Positions 41,731 through 50,192 of a stretch of 64,000 nucleotides of DNA are shown piece by piece. The notes below the pieces were generated by a model, which ran no database searches, was not told the DNA's origin, and saw only the letters and a list, made by a program, of their open reading frames with translations. The DNA is from Natranaeroarchaeum aerophilus (lineage in GTDB: Archaea > Halobacteriota > Halobacteria > Halobacteriales > Natronoarchaeaceae). Numbering within the stretch: position 1 is the stretch's first letter; each line of letters starts with the position of its first letter. Where the stretch lies: contig NZ_JAKRVY010000007.1 in NCBI RefSeq assembly GCF_023638055.1, forward strand, positions 144,532-208,531, written 5' to 3'. A program made the position numbers and the translations under genes.

Positions 41731-43073
41731 TACTTCCGCCGGTTCGATACACCTTCCTCTGCGGTATCCCGAGCAACGACCTCGTATAGCAGGGCGCGGT
41801 CGCTCTCCTCGCTGGGGCGCAGGATTCGGCCGAGTCGCTGGGTGAACTCGCGTTCGCTGCCGCTGCCCGAGAGGACCACTGCGACGCTGGCATCCGGGAC
41901 GTCGATCCCCTCGTCCAGTACGTTCGACGTGACGACGCGCGTGTACTCCCCCTTCCGGAACCGATCGAGAATCTCACGGCGCTCTCCTGTCGACGTCCGG
42001 TGGGTGATCGGCGGAATCAGAAATCGGTCGGCGATCCGGTAGGCAAAGTCGTTGTGGGCGGTAAAGACGATCGTGCGCTCGCCGCGGTGGCGATCGAGAA
42101 TCTCTCCGAGTGCATCGACTTTCGCCTCGCTACTCATCATGATCTCGCGGGCGCGCTGTTTTGCCAGCAGGGCTTCACGCGCTTCGGGATCGCGCCCCGA
42201 GCGCTTGACGAGTTCCTGGTAGTCGCTACCGCTCCGGAGCTGGATGTTCGAGCGCCTGAGATAGTCAGTAAAGGTGCCCTGCTGGTCGTCGTACTCGGCG
42301 CGTTCGTCGGGCGGGAGTTCGACCGACCGGCGCTTGACCTCGTAGGCCGCGAGATGCTCACCAGCTAAATCGTCCGGTTCGAGCGAGTAGACGACCGGAC
42401 CGACCAGCTCCGCAACGACCTCGTGAGCGTCGTCCGGGCGCTCGAAGGTGGCCGTGAGGCCGAGCCGCGCTGGCGCGGCGAGCAACTGTGCGATCTGTCT
42501 GAAGCCCTCCCCGCCGAGGTGGTGGACCTCGTCGAAGACGACCAGCCCGAACCGGCCGCCGATCTCGCTCGCCCGGAGATACGCCGAGTCGTAGGTAGCG
42601 ACCGTCAGCGGGCCGACCTGCTGGACGCCCCCGCCCAGCTGGCCGAGCCTCACGTCGGGAAACTCCTCGGCGAGTTCGTCACGCCACTGCTCCAGCAGGT
42701 CGATCGTCGGCACAACGACGAGCGTCGGAGTCGACAGGGCCGCGATGGCGGCGACGCCGATCACCGTCTTGCCGCTCCCCGTGGGGAGTTCGAGGACGCC
42801 ACGGCGATCGGCCCCCTCCCAGGCGTCGAGCGCGTCGCGCTGGTACTCACGGAGCTGGTAGCTCGACGACAGATCAGGGACGGCTGCGAGGTTCAGCACG
42901 TCGTCCTCGACGTCTTCGCCCCGCTCGTCGAGGGCGTCCCGGAGCGCTGCGTACCGGTGTCCGGGCGCGCGATAGGTCTCCGAGCGCGGGTCGTACTCGA
43001 CGCCCGGCAGGTCGGCGACGTCCTCGCCGGTTAACTGGATCGTCCCGTCCTCGAAGCCGAGTCTCGTCGTCAC
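41730..43073 (-). CDS. xpb: XPB/Rad25-type DNA helicase
   Basis: A 447-residue SF2 helicase: an N-terminal damage-recognition-like domain (1-70), Walker A LPTGSGKTV (97-104), DEVHH (motif II), GLTATFERPDD (motif III and RED-like region), then the second RecA domain with ERTIVFTAHND and TQRLGRILRPSEESD (motif VI). XPB opens DNA in excision repair and acts with Bax1. The gene order bax1, hydrolase, tnpB element, xpb is unlike the usual tight pair. The tnpB element is convergent and its right end abuts the xpb stop. Confidence 0.93.
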   Translation of the reverse strand: MTTRLGFEDGTIQLTGEDVADLPGVEYDPRSETYRAPGHRYAALRDALDERGEDVEDDVLNLAAVPDLSSSYQLREYQRDALDAWEGADRRGVLELPTGSGKTVIGVAAIAALSTPTLVVVPTIDLLEQWRDELAEEFPDVRLGQLGGGVQQVGPLTVATYDSAYLRASEIGGRFGLVVFDEVHHLGGEGFRQIAQLLAAPARLGLTATFERPDDAHEVVAELVGPVVYSLEPDDLAGEHLAAYEVKRRSVELPPDERAEYDDQQGTFTDYLRRSNIQLRSGSDYQELVKRSGRDPEAREALLAKQRAREIMMSSEAKVDALGEILDRHRGERTIVFTAHNDFAYRIADRFLIPPITHRTSTGERREILDRFRKGEYTRVVTSNVLDEGIDVPDASVAVVLSGSGSEREFTQRLGRILRPSEESDRALLYEVVARDTAEEGVSNRRK

Positions 43074-43175
43074 GTCCTCGCGTAGACACGGAGGCTACAA
43101 AAACCGTTCCGGAGACGGTGGTCGTAGCAATCGAGACCCGAATAGTTATACTCATTCGGATTATATTGAATACAA

Positions 43176-43460
43176 GTGACGCGGTCCAGAACAAACAGAC
43201 AAAAGAGCGTCGAGCGTGCTCGGTGGGGGAGCGTTGCAGTACTCCCGGTTGCTGCCCTGTTATTTTATTTCGGCGCGACAACCATCCCGGAGCTGGGTTG
43301 GCTGTTTGCCGGGCTCCTCCTACTGATCGGTGGGGTACTCGGCACGCTCCGATCGACCGATGTCTGGATCCAGGCACTGAGTACGTTGTACCTGTTTGTT
43401 GGAGTATGGCTAGTTGCAGTACTGCTACTTGGCTATACGGTCAGTCTCGGATCGGCGTAG
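43176..43460 (+). CDS. Small three-helix membrane protein (GTG start)
   Basis: A 94-residue protein read from a GTG at 43176; basic N-terminus (MTRSRTNRQKSVERARW), then three hydrophobic helices (about 19-36, 41-56, 66-88). The positive-inside lead supports a real membrane protein. A TATA-like TTATACTC at 43146-43153 lies 23-30 bases upstream. No family recognised; divergent from xpb. Confidence 0.55.
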   Translation: MTRSRTNRQKSVERARWGSVAVLPVAALLFYFGATTIPELGWLFAGLLLLIGGVLGTLRSTDVWIQALSTLYLFVGVWLVAVLLLGYTVSLGSA

Positions 43461-43557
43461 GTCTCACCCCGGTGCTTAGGATGAATTAATTTTATTATCG
43501 TATAGTGTATGTTTTAACAGGGTGTCATACAATGGTTCTCACCATATCTGCTGCCAC

Positions 43558-44823
43558 TCAACCTTCAGGAAGCCGCCACGCCTGCTCGATGTTCACCAGC
43601 TGATTTGGGTCAGGAAGTTCCCGTGCTGGGCGCTCGACGATCTGCATAATCTCTTCGGCCCGGAAGACACGGTTTTGATCGTTGCCTGTGATTTCAGTCA
43701 CAACACCATCCGATTCGAGCCGCGTAGCTGCGTTGTTCGCCGTCTGATACACCGTATTGATCCGCTCACTGGCTTCTCTGACTGTAAAATACGGATCTTC
43801 GAACAAAGAGAGACCAAGGCGACGAACGGATTGTGGAGCCTCCGCATAGCGGCTTTCGTAGTCGTGTCGTTTATCGATGAGTAGTCTTGCCCGGACAAAT
43901 GCTTCCTCGGCCTGTTCACGGATTCCGCGAAGGAAAAACTGAAGCCATTCATCCCAGGCACCATCTTCGCTAACAGATAGCAAGAGGTCTGCGTATTCGG
44001 TACGGTGTCGCTCGATGAATGAACTCAGATAGAGCATCGGGTAGTGGAGTAACCGACAACCCAACAGCATGAGGACGACAAGGAGTCGGCCAACACGTCC
44101 GTTTCCGTCTTTGAATGGGTGGATCGTTTCGAACTGGTAGTGGGACACAGCGATGTCGACGAGGTCAGGCCACTTACTGTCTTGCTGAATGAACTGTTCT
44201 AAGTTCTCCATCAACCCAGACACTGAACCTGGTTTCGGTGGGATGAATCTGATTCGCTTTCCGGGTGCACTGGGGTTTTCTTCTTCGATGACTGCAAAAC
44301 CCGGTCGATACTCACCGGGTAATGGGTTTTCTTCCTCCGATCTTCCGCTGTCCAGTAATTGCTCGTGTAGTGATTTCAGAAGCTCTGCCGTAATGTTCTC
44401 GCGGTCGATGCCGGCGGTCTGAAGATACGAAACTGCATCATCAAGCGCGCGGATGTAATTCCGGGCTTCCCGCACGTCGGCTTCGTGGTCGCGGTCTGGA
44501 GTATCCCGAACAGTCAACTGGTCGAGATCGTAGCGGTAGATATCCGACACCGTCACCGCTGTCCCTTCGACTTGTGAAGACTGTTCGGCTTCCTTGTAGA
44601 CGAAGGAACTGAAGACTGCGCCGGGGTTGTCGATTTCGCTGCCGAGTCCTTCCAGTCGTCCCAGCGCCCACATGGCTCGCCCATTCTCCCGGATGACCGC
44701 CTCGGATAGCTCGAACGATGGTGGCAACCGATCCGGAAAGTACGCCTTTGGAAGTGATCGGTCCGTCCGAAGCGGCATGTACTGCCCAGGTGCAGTCCCA
44801 GGTAAATCGTATCCGTCCTTCAT
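43558..44823 (-). CDS. Fic-domain AMPylase-like enzyme with C-terminal winged helix
   Basis: A 421-residue protein with the canonical Fic motif HPFKDGNGRVGR (235-246) including the catalytic His235. An N-terminal inhibitory-type motif S-x3-E-G appears as SSQVEG (82-87), so the enzyme can hold itself inactive. The C-terminal 90 residues look like a winged helix (YFTVREASERINTVYQTANNAATRLESDG in part). Fic enzymes transfer AMP or related groups to proteins. No antitoxin-like gene is adjacent. The gene and its flanks are lower in GC than the core, suggesting transfer. Confidence 0.9.
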   Translation of the reverse strand: MKDGYDLPGTAPGQYMPLRTDRSLPKAYFPDRLPPSFELSEAVIRENGRAMWALGRLEGLGSEIDNPGAVFSSFVYKEAEQSSQVEGTAVTVSDIYRYDLDQLTVRDTPDRDHEADVREARNYIRALDDAVSYLQTAGIDRENITAELLKSLHEQLLDSGRSEEENPLPGEYRPGFAVIEEENPSAPGKRIRFIPPKPGSVSGLMENLEQFIQQDSKWPDLVDIAVSHYQFETIHPFKDGNGRVGRLLVVLMLLGCRLLHYPMLYLSSFIERHRTEYADLLLSVSEDGAWDEWLQFFLRGIREQAEEAFVRARLLIDKRHDYESRYAEAPQSVRRLGLSLFEDPYFTVREASERINTVYQTANNAATRLESDGVVTEITGNDQNRVFRAEEIMQIVERPARELPDPNQLVNIEQAWRLPEG

Positions 44824-45126
44824 TAGCTCTATTTTTGAGGGGCGTGGTTAAAATATTTTGGTGAAAGTTGGAATTGGTGTCTTCACAAAGTAATCCAATT
44901 CCATTGTATGGAGCTACGTTAGAAATGAATACGTTCACTCAAACACGATTCGAAGATATACCTGCTGTCTCGAATGGCGCTGGTCTCCGGGATCGATGAA
45001 CGGCGGTGTGATTCGATCCCTGAACAGAGTCGATAATTGGGCTCAAATAGTTTTAGCCGATCCGGAGATCGGTCACGCCGATCGGTTTCCTGAACCCTTA
45101 TACTTGCCGGACGGCTTGTACCGGCC
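44824..45126. other. Intergenic region between Fic gene and grpE
   Basis: 303 bases, no gene. The left end has AT-rich text (AAAATATTTTGG near 44849-44860) that could serve the Fic gene. The right end has CTTATACTT (45097-45105) about 25 bases before the grpE ATG, the probable grpE promoter. Confidence 0.6.
45097..45105 (+). promoter_or_regulatory. grpE TATA-like box
   Basis: CTTATACTT centred about 26 bases before the ATG at 45127, so the transcript would be nearly leaderless. Confidence 0.5.
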
Positions 45127-46494
45127 ATGACCGAAGACGAGGGAGCCGAGGCCGTCGCGCCGGATCCGGAGGAGGACGTCGAGTTACAGATCCGGGAGGA
45201 TCTGGTCGCACAGGTCGCCGACCGGGATCCGGAGCTCGGCCAGGAGGTGAAGTCGCTGGCCGAGATCGCCATCCAGCTCAACGGGGCGGTCGACGAACTC
45301 GAGGGGGCCCTCGAAGCGACACAGGACGAACTGGCCGAAACCGAGTCGGAACTGGCGGACGCTCGGGCGGACCTCGACGAGCGCGAGGCAACAATCGACG
45401 ATCTGGAGGAGCGTCTCAAACAGAAGCAAGCGGAGTTCCAGAACTACAAGCAGCGTCAGGAGCGCGAGAAAGAGCGGATCAAAGAGCGTGCCGCCGAGGA
45501 CCTCGTCGAGCGGCTTGTCGAGGTACGGGACAATCTGCTCCGGGCCGCGGATCAGGATCACGACAACGTCGAGAGCATCCGCGAGGGTGTCGAGATGACG
45601 CTCAAATCGTTCGATCGGATCCTCGAAGACGAGAACGTCTCGCCGATCGAACCGGAGCCCGGCGCGGACGTCGACCCGAAGACACACGAGGTGATGATGC
45701 GGGTCGACAGCGACGAGCCGGAAGGCACGGTCGCGGAACTGTACCGCCCCGGCTACGAGATCGCCGACAAACTGATCCAGTCCGCACAGGTCACCGTCAG
45801 CACCGGCGCTGAAGTCGAAGACGAGGAGACGACGGAGGATGGCGAAGCCGACGAGGACGATGCCGAGATGGAACCCGACGACGGAGTGTCTGAAGCGGAC
45901 GAGGAAGACGTCGACTCAGAGGAGTCCGAAACTGGCGACGAAGACACCGAACACGAGGGAGACGAACACGACGTCGGAGACGGTGAGGACGTCCCAGAGA
46001 AGTCCGACGCTGCGGAAGCGGCTGACTCCGATGATAGCGAGGTCGACGAAGAAGGCACCGACACCAAGGAGGACGAAACTGACGACGAAGACGCTGGTAC
46101 CGACGATGAGGACGAAGCCGGAGAGGGAGACGAACACGAGTCCGGGGACGATGACGACCCAGAGGAGACCGAAGCAGCGGAAGACACTGGTTCCGGAGAA
46201 GCCGAAGCAGCGGAAGAGAGCGACCACGGGGAGACTAAAGCTGATGAAGACGCCGACTCCGAGGAGGGCAACACTGGCGACGAAGCCGACGAGGAGGGAG
46301 CCAACACTGAGGATTCCGACCCCGACGAGGAAACAACGGATCACGCCGAAGGGAACGACGCCCAGGGGAAAGACACCGACGCCGAGACTGCCGATGCGGA
46401 TGAGAAGGATGACGGTACCGAGGTCGATGAGGATGACAAACCGACCGAACAGGACGCGGACGAAGACGCCGGAAAAGACGACAACGCCGAGTGA
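45127..46494 (+). CDS. grpE: GrpE nucleotide-exchange factor with very long acidic tail
   Basis: Residues 40-228 are a normal GrpE: a long coiled coil (AIQLNGAVDELEGALEATQD ... RLKQKQAEFQNYKQRQERE), a four-helix part (LVEVRDNLLRAADQDHDNV ... EGVEMTLKSFDRIL) and the beta domain ending YRPGYEIADKLIQSAQVTVS. It exchanges ADP on DnaK. After that the protein goes on for about 227 residues of almost pure D, E, A, T, S and G (for example EETTEDGEADEDDAE) with very few basic residues. Usual GrpE length is 180-240, so the protein is about twice normal. Frame is open without stops and a dnaK gene follows at 46656. Confidence 0.93.
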   Translation: MTEDEGAEAVAPDPEEDVELQIREDLVAQVADRDPELGQEVKSLAEIAIQLNGAVDELEGALEATQDELAETESELADARADLDEREATIDDLEERLKQKQAEFQNYKQRQEREKERIKERAAEDLVERLVEVRDNLLRAADQDHDNVESIREGVEMTLKSFDRILEDENVSPIEPEPGADVDPKTHEVMMRVDSDEPEGTVAELYRPGYEIADKLIQSAQVTVSTGAEVEDEETTEDGEADEDDAEMEPDDGVSEADEEDVDSEESETGDEDTEHEGDEHDVGDGEDVPEKSDAAEAADSDDSEVDEEGTDTKEDETDDEDAGTDDEDEAGEGDEHESGDDDDPEETEAAEDTGSGEAEAAEESDHGETKADEDADSEEGNTGDEADEEGANTEDSDPDEETTDHAEGNDAQGKDTDAETADADEKDDGTEVDEDDKPTEQDADEDAGKDDNAE

Positions 46495-46616
46495 GACAGC
46501 GTCGTCGGCCGATCTGCACCCACCAATATCAATAAAAAGGCCGAAGCGGCGGTCGGAGAAACCCGGGTAATGTAGTCGCTGGCGTTGGTTTTAATTCGCT
46601 CGCATATCGGTGTGTA

Positions 46617-46629
46617 GAAAGGTTTATAC
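46617..46629 (+). promoter_or_regulatory. dnaK promoter (BRE GAAAG and TATA box)
   Basis: GAAAGGTTTATAC (46617-46629): BRE-like GAAAG, then TTTATAC, 26-33 bases before the dnaK ATG at 46656. dnaK therefore seems to have its own promoter besides any read-through from grpE. Confidence 0.55.
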
Positions 46630-46655
46630 GGAACAGCCTACAATCCTCTTGCAAG

Positions 46656-48548
46656 ATGGCCAGTAACAAGATTCTCGGTATCGACCTTGGTACGACGAAC
46701 AGCGCGTTTGCCGTCATGGAAGGTGGAGACCCCGAAATCATTGTCAACGGGGAAGGGGAACGAACAACGCCTTCCGCAGTCTCTTTCACCGAAGACGGCG
46801 AGCGACTCGTCGGCAAACCGGCGAAGAACCAGGCGATCCAGAACCCCGAGCGGACGATCGAATCCATCAAGCGCCACATGGGCGAAGAGGACTACACCGT
46901 CCAGATCGACGACGAGGAGTATACGCCCGAACAGGTCTCGGCGATGATCCTCCAGAAGATCAAACACGACGCCGAGGAGTATCTCGGCGACGAGCTTGAA
47001 AAGGCCGTCATCACGGTCCCGGCGTACTTCAGCGACCGCCAGCGTCAGGCGACCAAGGACGCCGGCGAGATCGCCGGCTTCGAGGTCGAACGCATCGTCA
47101 ACGAGCCGACCGCGGCGTCGATGGCGTATGGAATCGACGAGGACCAGGACCAGACCGTACTCGTCTACGACCTCGGTGGCGGGACGTTCGACGTTTCCAT
47201 CCTCGACCTCGGCGGAGGCGTCTACGAGGTCGTCGCCACGAACGGGGACAACGACCTCGGCGGTGACGACTGGGACCACGCGATTATCGACTGGCTGGCC
47301 GAGGAGTTCGAGAACCAGCACGGGATCGATCTCACCGAGGACCGACAGGCGCTCCAGCGGCTGAAAGACGCCGCCGAGGAGGCCAAGATTGAACTCTCCT
47401 CGCGCAAGGAAACCGATATCAATCTCCCGTTCATCACGGCGACCGACAGTGGCCCGGTACACCTCGAAGAGAGTCTCACACGTGCCAAGTTCGAGTCGCT
47501 GACCGCGGATCTGGTCGAGCGAACGGTCGAGCCGACCGAGCAGGCGCTCGAAGACGCTGGCAAAGAAAAAGACGACATCGACGAAGTGCTCATGGTCGGT
47601 GGCTCCACGCGGATGCCACAGGTCCAGGAGAAAGTCGAGGAGATGACCGGCAAGGAGCCGAAAAAGAACGTCAACCCCGACGAGGCCGTCGCGCTCGGCG
47701 CGGCGATCCAGGGTGGCGTGCTCGGGGGCGAGGTCGACGATATCGTCCTGCTCGACGTCACGCCGCTCTCGCTCGGTATCGAAGTCAAAGGTGGCCTCTT
47801 CGAGCGACTCATCGAGAAGAATACGACGATCCCGACCGAGGAGTCGAAGATTTTCACCACTGCCGCGGACAACCAGACCTCCGTGCAGGTCCGTGTCTTC
47901 CAGGGTGAACGCGAGATTGCCGACGAGAACGAGATGCTCGGCGAGTTCCACCTGACCGGAATCCCGCCAGCCCCGGCCGGAACGCCCCAGATCGAGGTCG
48001 GCTTCAGCATCGACGAGAACGGCATCGTCAACGTGCAGGCCGAGGACAAAGGCTCCGGTAACGCCGAGGAGATCACCATCGAGGGCGGCGCTGGCCTCTC
48101 CGACGCGGAGATCGAAGAGATGCAACAGGAGGCCGCACAGCACGCCGAGGAGGATCAGGAACGCCGCGAACGCATTGAAGCGCGTAACGCCGCCGAGGAG
48201 TCGATCCAGCGAGCGAACACGCTCCTCGAAGAGAACGGAGAAGAGCTCGACGAGGCGCTGGTCGAGGATATCGAGGCCGAGATCGAGAACGTCGAGGCGG
48301 CGCTCGAAGACGAAGACGCTGGCAAAGAGGAGTACGAGGAGGCCACCGAGAGCCTGAGCGACGCGCTGCAGGAGATCGGCAAACAGATGTACCAGCAGGA
48401 AGCCCAGGCCGGTGCCGCGGGCGCTGGCGGCATGGGCGGTGGCCCAGCGGGCGGTCCCGGCGGCGCTGCAGGTCCGGGGCCTGACGCCGAGGGCGACGAG
48501 TTCGTCGACGCCGACTTCGAGGACGTTGACGAGAACGACGACAAATAG
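46656..48548 (+). CDS. dnaK: DnaK (Hsp70) chaperone
   Basis: A 630-residue Hsp70. ATPase domain: [51 protein letters not shown]; substrate domain from about 380: [15 protein letters not shown]; helical lid and a Gly/Ala-rich linker ([20 protein letters not shown]) then [19 protein letters not shown], an acidic end in place of the eukaryotic EEVD. grpE is upstream; dnaJ, often next in haloarchaea, is not in the window. A perfect hairpin spans its stop codon. Long antisense open frames over this gene are codon-usage shadows. Confidence 0.97.
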   Translation: MASNKILGIDLGTTNSAFAVMEGGDPEIIVNGEGERTTPSAVSFTEDGERLVGKPAKNQAIQNPERTIESIKRHMGEEDYTVQIDDEEYTPEQVSAMILQKIKHDAEEYLGDELEKAVITVPAYFSDRQRQATKDAGEIAGFEVERIVNEPTAASMAYGIDEDQDQTVLVYDLGGGTFDVSILDLGGGVYEVVATNGDNDLGGDDWDHAIIDWLAEEFENQHGIDLTEDRQALQRLKDAAEEAKIELSSRKETDINLPFITATDSGPVHLEESLTRAKFESLTADLVERTVEPTEQALEDAGKEKDDIDEVLMVGGSTRMPQVQEKVEEMTGKEPKKNVNPDEAVALGAAIQGGVLGGEVDDIVLLDVTPLSLGIEVKGGLFERLIEKNTTIPTEESKIFTTAADNQTSVQVRVFQGEREIADENEMLGEFHLTGIPPAPAGTPQIEVGFSIDENGIVNVQAEDKGSGNAEEITIEGGAGLSDAEIEEMQQEAAQHAEEDQERRERIEARNAAEESIQRANTLLEENGEELDEALVEDIEAEIENVEAALEDEDAGKEEYEEATESLSDALQEIGKQMYQQEAQAGAAGAGGMGGGPAGGPGGAAGPGPDAEGDEFVDADFEDVDENDDK

Positions 48549-48561
48549 TCGTCGTTCTCGT
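48529..48561 (+). terminator. Perfect 14-bp hairpin across the dnaK stop codon
   Basis: ACGAGAACGACGAC (48529-48542), loop AAATA, GTCGTCGTTCTCGT (48548-48561). The stem is perfect and includes the final codons, with the loop overlapping the stop codon TAG (48546-48548). It could act on RNA stability or transcript end; archaeal intrinsic terminators more often need T-runs, which are absent here. Confidence 0.45.
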
Positions 48562-48569
48562 TCGCCAAT

Positions 48570-48590
48570 CAGAACCGCTGCGCGGTTCTG
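48570..48590 (+). terminator. Second hairpin downstream of dnaK
   Basis: CAGAACCGC-TGC-GCGGTTCTG (48570-48590), a perfect 9-base stem with a three-base loop, eight bases after the first hairpin. The role is unknown. Confidence 0.4.
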
Positions 48591-48604
48591 ATGACGTCGA
48601 AGAA

Positions 48605-48698
48605 GACGACGAGCAGTAGCGAGGAGTCTTCTTCGGCTCGGAAGACGAGCGAAGCGAACGTTTTCAGTTGGACGAGAACGACGACGAGCAGTAGCGAG
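48605..48698 (+). repeat. Direct repeat (19 bases) downstream of dnaK
   Basis: GACGACGAGCAGTAGCGAG occurs at 48605-48623 and again exactly at 48680-48698 (75 bases apart). The second copy is preceded by GACGAGAACGACGAC (48671-48685, overlapping it by six bases), identical to the end of dnaK at 48528-48542. The pattern looks like small duplications of the dnaK 3' end. Confidence 0.6.
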
Positions 48699-48804
48699 TC
48701 TCTCTTGCACGGGCAGATTCCTGTCGTCGCCATTGCGTCGGATCCACAATTGAGGGGGGTGCCCTCTCGCAGTCTTTATAAAAACAGGTCACGAACAAAC
48801 AGGT

Positions 48805-49449
48805 ATGAAAAACGTTGACGATCTTATCGAGAGTGCCGCCCAGCTCGCTGACCGGGGGCTTGCAAAAGGCGAGATTGCGGACGAATTGAACGTCTCGCGG
48901 GAGACGGCGAGCTGGCTGGTCGAGCGCAGCGGTGCAGGATCGGAGACCGCCGACGTGTCGGCCCCGACGCGGGCGACCGGTGGCCCGGCCGACATCCACG
49001 TCGACTGGAGCGCGATCGGCCGTGACAGCAACCGCCTCACGCACATGGGTGCGGCCATGGCCGATATGCTCGGGAAACATGGTGACGATGTCGATCTCAC
49101 CATCGGCATCGAGAAGGCAGGTGCCCCGCTCGCGACGACGGTCGCGGCCGAACTCGATACCGACCTCGGCACGTACGCACCGCGCAAACACCAGTGGGAA
49201 GAGGGAGATATCGAAGATCTGGGAGGGACGTTCTCGCGGAACTTCGCGCAGATCCGCGACCGGGAGTGTTACATCGTCGACGACACGATTACCAGCGGAA
49301 CGACGATGCGGGAGACCGTCGAAGCGATCGAAAAGGAAGGCGGTGAGCCGGTTGCCTGTATCGTGCTTGCGGACAAGCAAGGTATCGACGAGATTGAAGG
49401 AATCCCGGTCTACTCGCTGTTGAAAGTCATCAGTGTCGGCGAGGAGTGA
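48805..49449 (+). CDS. gfcR: GfcR-type transcriptional regulator (HTH plus PRTase domain)
   Basis: A 214-residue protein: an N-terminal HTH (1-44, EIADELNVSRETASWLVERS) and a phosphoribosyltransferase-like domain with the PRPP loop YIVDDTITSGTTMRETVE. This is the layout of GfcR (glucose/fructose catabolism regulator, described in Haloferax), which activates sugar-degradation genes; the PRTase domain serves as sensor rather than enzyme. TATA-like TTTATAAAA (48775-48783) lies 22-30 bases upstream, supporting the start. Neighbours are a KDPG aldolase and dhaKLM, fitting a central carbon regulator. Confidence 0.92.
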   Translation: MKNVDDLIESAAQLADRGLAKGEIADELNVSRETASWLVERSGAGSETADVSAPTRATGGPADIHVDWSAIGRDSNRLTHMGAAMADMLGKHGDDVDLTIGIEKAGAPLATTVAAELDTDLGTYAPRKHQWEEGDIEDLGGTFSRNFAQIRDRECYIVDDTITSGTTMRETVEAIEKEGGEPVACIVLADKQGIDEIEGIPVYSLLKVISVGEE

Positions 49450-49452
49450 GCC

Positions 49453-50001
49453 TCACCCCGTTTCCATCTCTTCGACAGTCACCATCAGTTTGGTACCAGT
49501 ACTATCGGTACCGGAGAACGTCCCGGTAAGCCGGAGTCCGGAAACGGGCATGGGGCCGATCGTGATCCGGTCGCCCTGATCGAACGTTTCGACCCCGCCG
49601 GTCACCTGTAGCTCTGCTCGACAGGTAGTTGGATGGTAGACGGTAGACATGCCGATGCGGATAACGCTTGCATCTTCGACTGGGTCACCGTTCCTGAATA
49701 CGGGGACAGTTGTACCTTGCTCTGGGGATTCCATTCCAAGGATCTCCAGTACTTTTGCGGTCGGCTCGTAGCCGCCGTTCGGACCTGGCACCCCATCGAC
49801 CAGATCAAGGCGTTTCAGGCTCTGCATCTGGTTTCTCACCGTACCTGCACACCGTCCGATTCGTTCCCCAATCTCCTTTCCTTTCACTGGCTCGCCATGC
49901 TGGTGATACTGGCGAGCCAACTCCTGCAGGACAGTCTCCTGGCTCGTAGTGAGTTCAATTGACTCCGAGCTTCGGCTATCTTTCGGATCAAGTACAGACA
50001 T
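49453..50001 (-). CDS. Rrf2-like winged-helix regulator with C-terminal domain
   Basis: A 182-residue protein. Residues 20-80 form a winged helix (GKEIGERIGRCAGTVRNQMQSLKRLDLVDGVPGPNGGYEPT in parts; GPNGGY is the Rrf2-like wing). The C-terminal 90 residues are beta-rich (VIRIGMSTVYHPTTCRAELQV) and may bind a ligand. Family assignment is moderate; it could equally be called a general HTH regulator. It converges with gfcR three bases apart. A palindrome TGCACAGTGCA at 50100-50110, about 100 bases before its start, may be an operator. Confidence 0.72.
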   Translation of the reverse strand: MSVLDPKDSRSSESIELTTSQETVLQELARQYHQHGEPVKGKEIGERIGRCAGTVRNQMQSLKRLDLVDGVPGPNGGYEPTAKVLEILGMESPEQGTTVPVFRNGDPVEDASVIRIGMSTVYHPTTCRAELQVTGGVETFDQGDRITIGPMPVSGLRLTGTFSGTDSTGTKLMVTVEEMETG

Positions 50002-50192
50002 GCCACCACCTTCGACCGGTCATGCGCTGCTCTGTGTAGTCGGGAGACTGGACAGCATCGTCCGGATCGGTGGGGCCCAATCCGAGCAGTGGACTCTGTT
50101 GCACAGTGCAGCAATTGTACTGATTGTCAGTGAGGATTGGGGCACATATACTAGCGCTTTATATACGATGCACTGGCGCAGTCTTCTGCGGG

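Noticed and set aside
45753..46344. Antisense and +1 frames in the GrpE tail (serine-rich and Lys/Thr/Pro-rich)
   Set aside because: They come from the repeated GAC/GAG/GAA codons of the acidic tail and have no start signals or domains.
46638..48749. 703-codon antisense open frame across dnaK
   Set aside because: The frame mirrors the codon pattern of dnaK; its product is an artefact of high GC at third positions.
46495..49449. dnaJ next to dnaK
   Set aside because: No J-domain (HPD) reading frame was found between dnaK and gfcR; it must be elsewhere if present.
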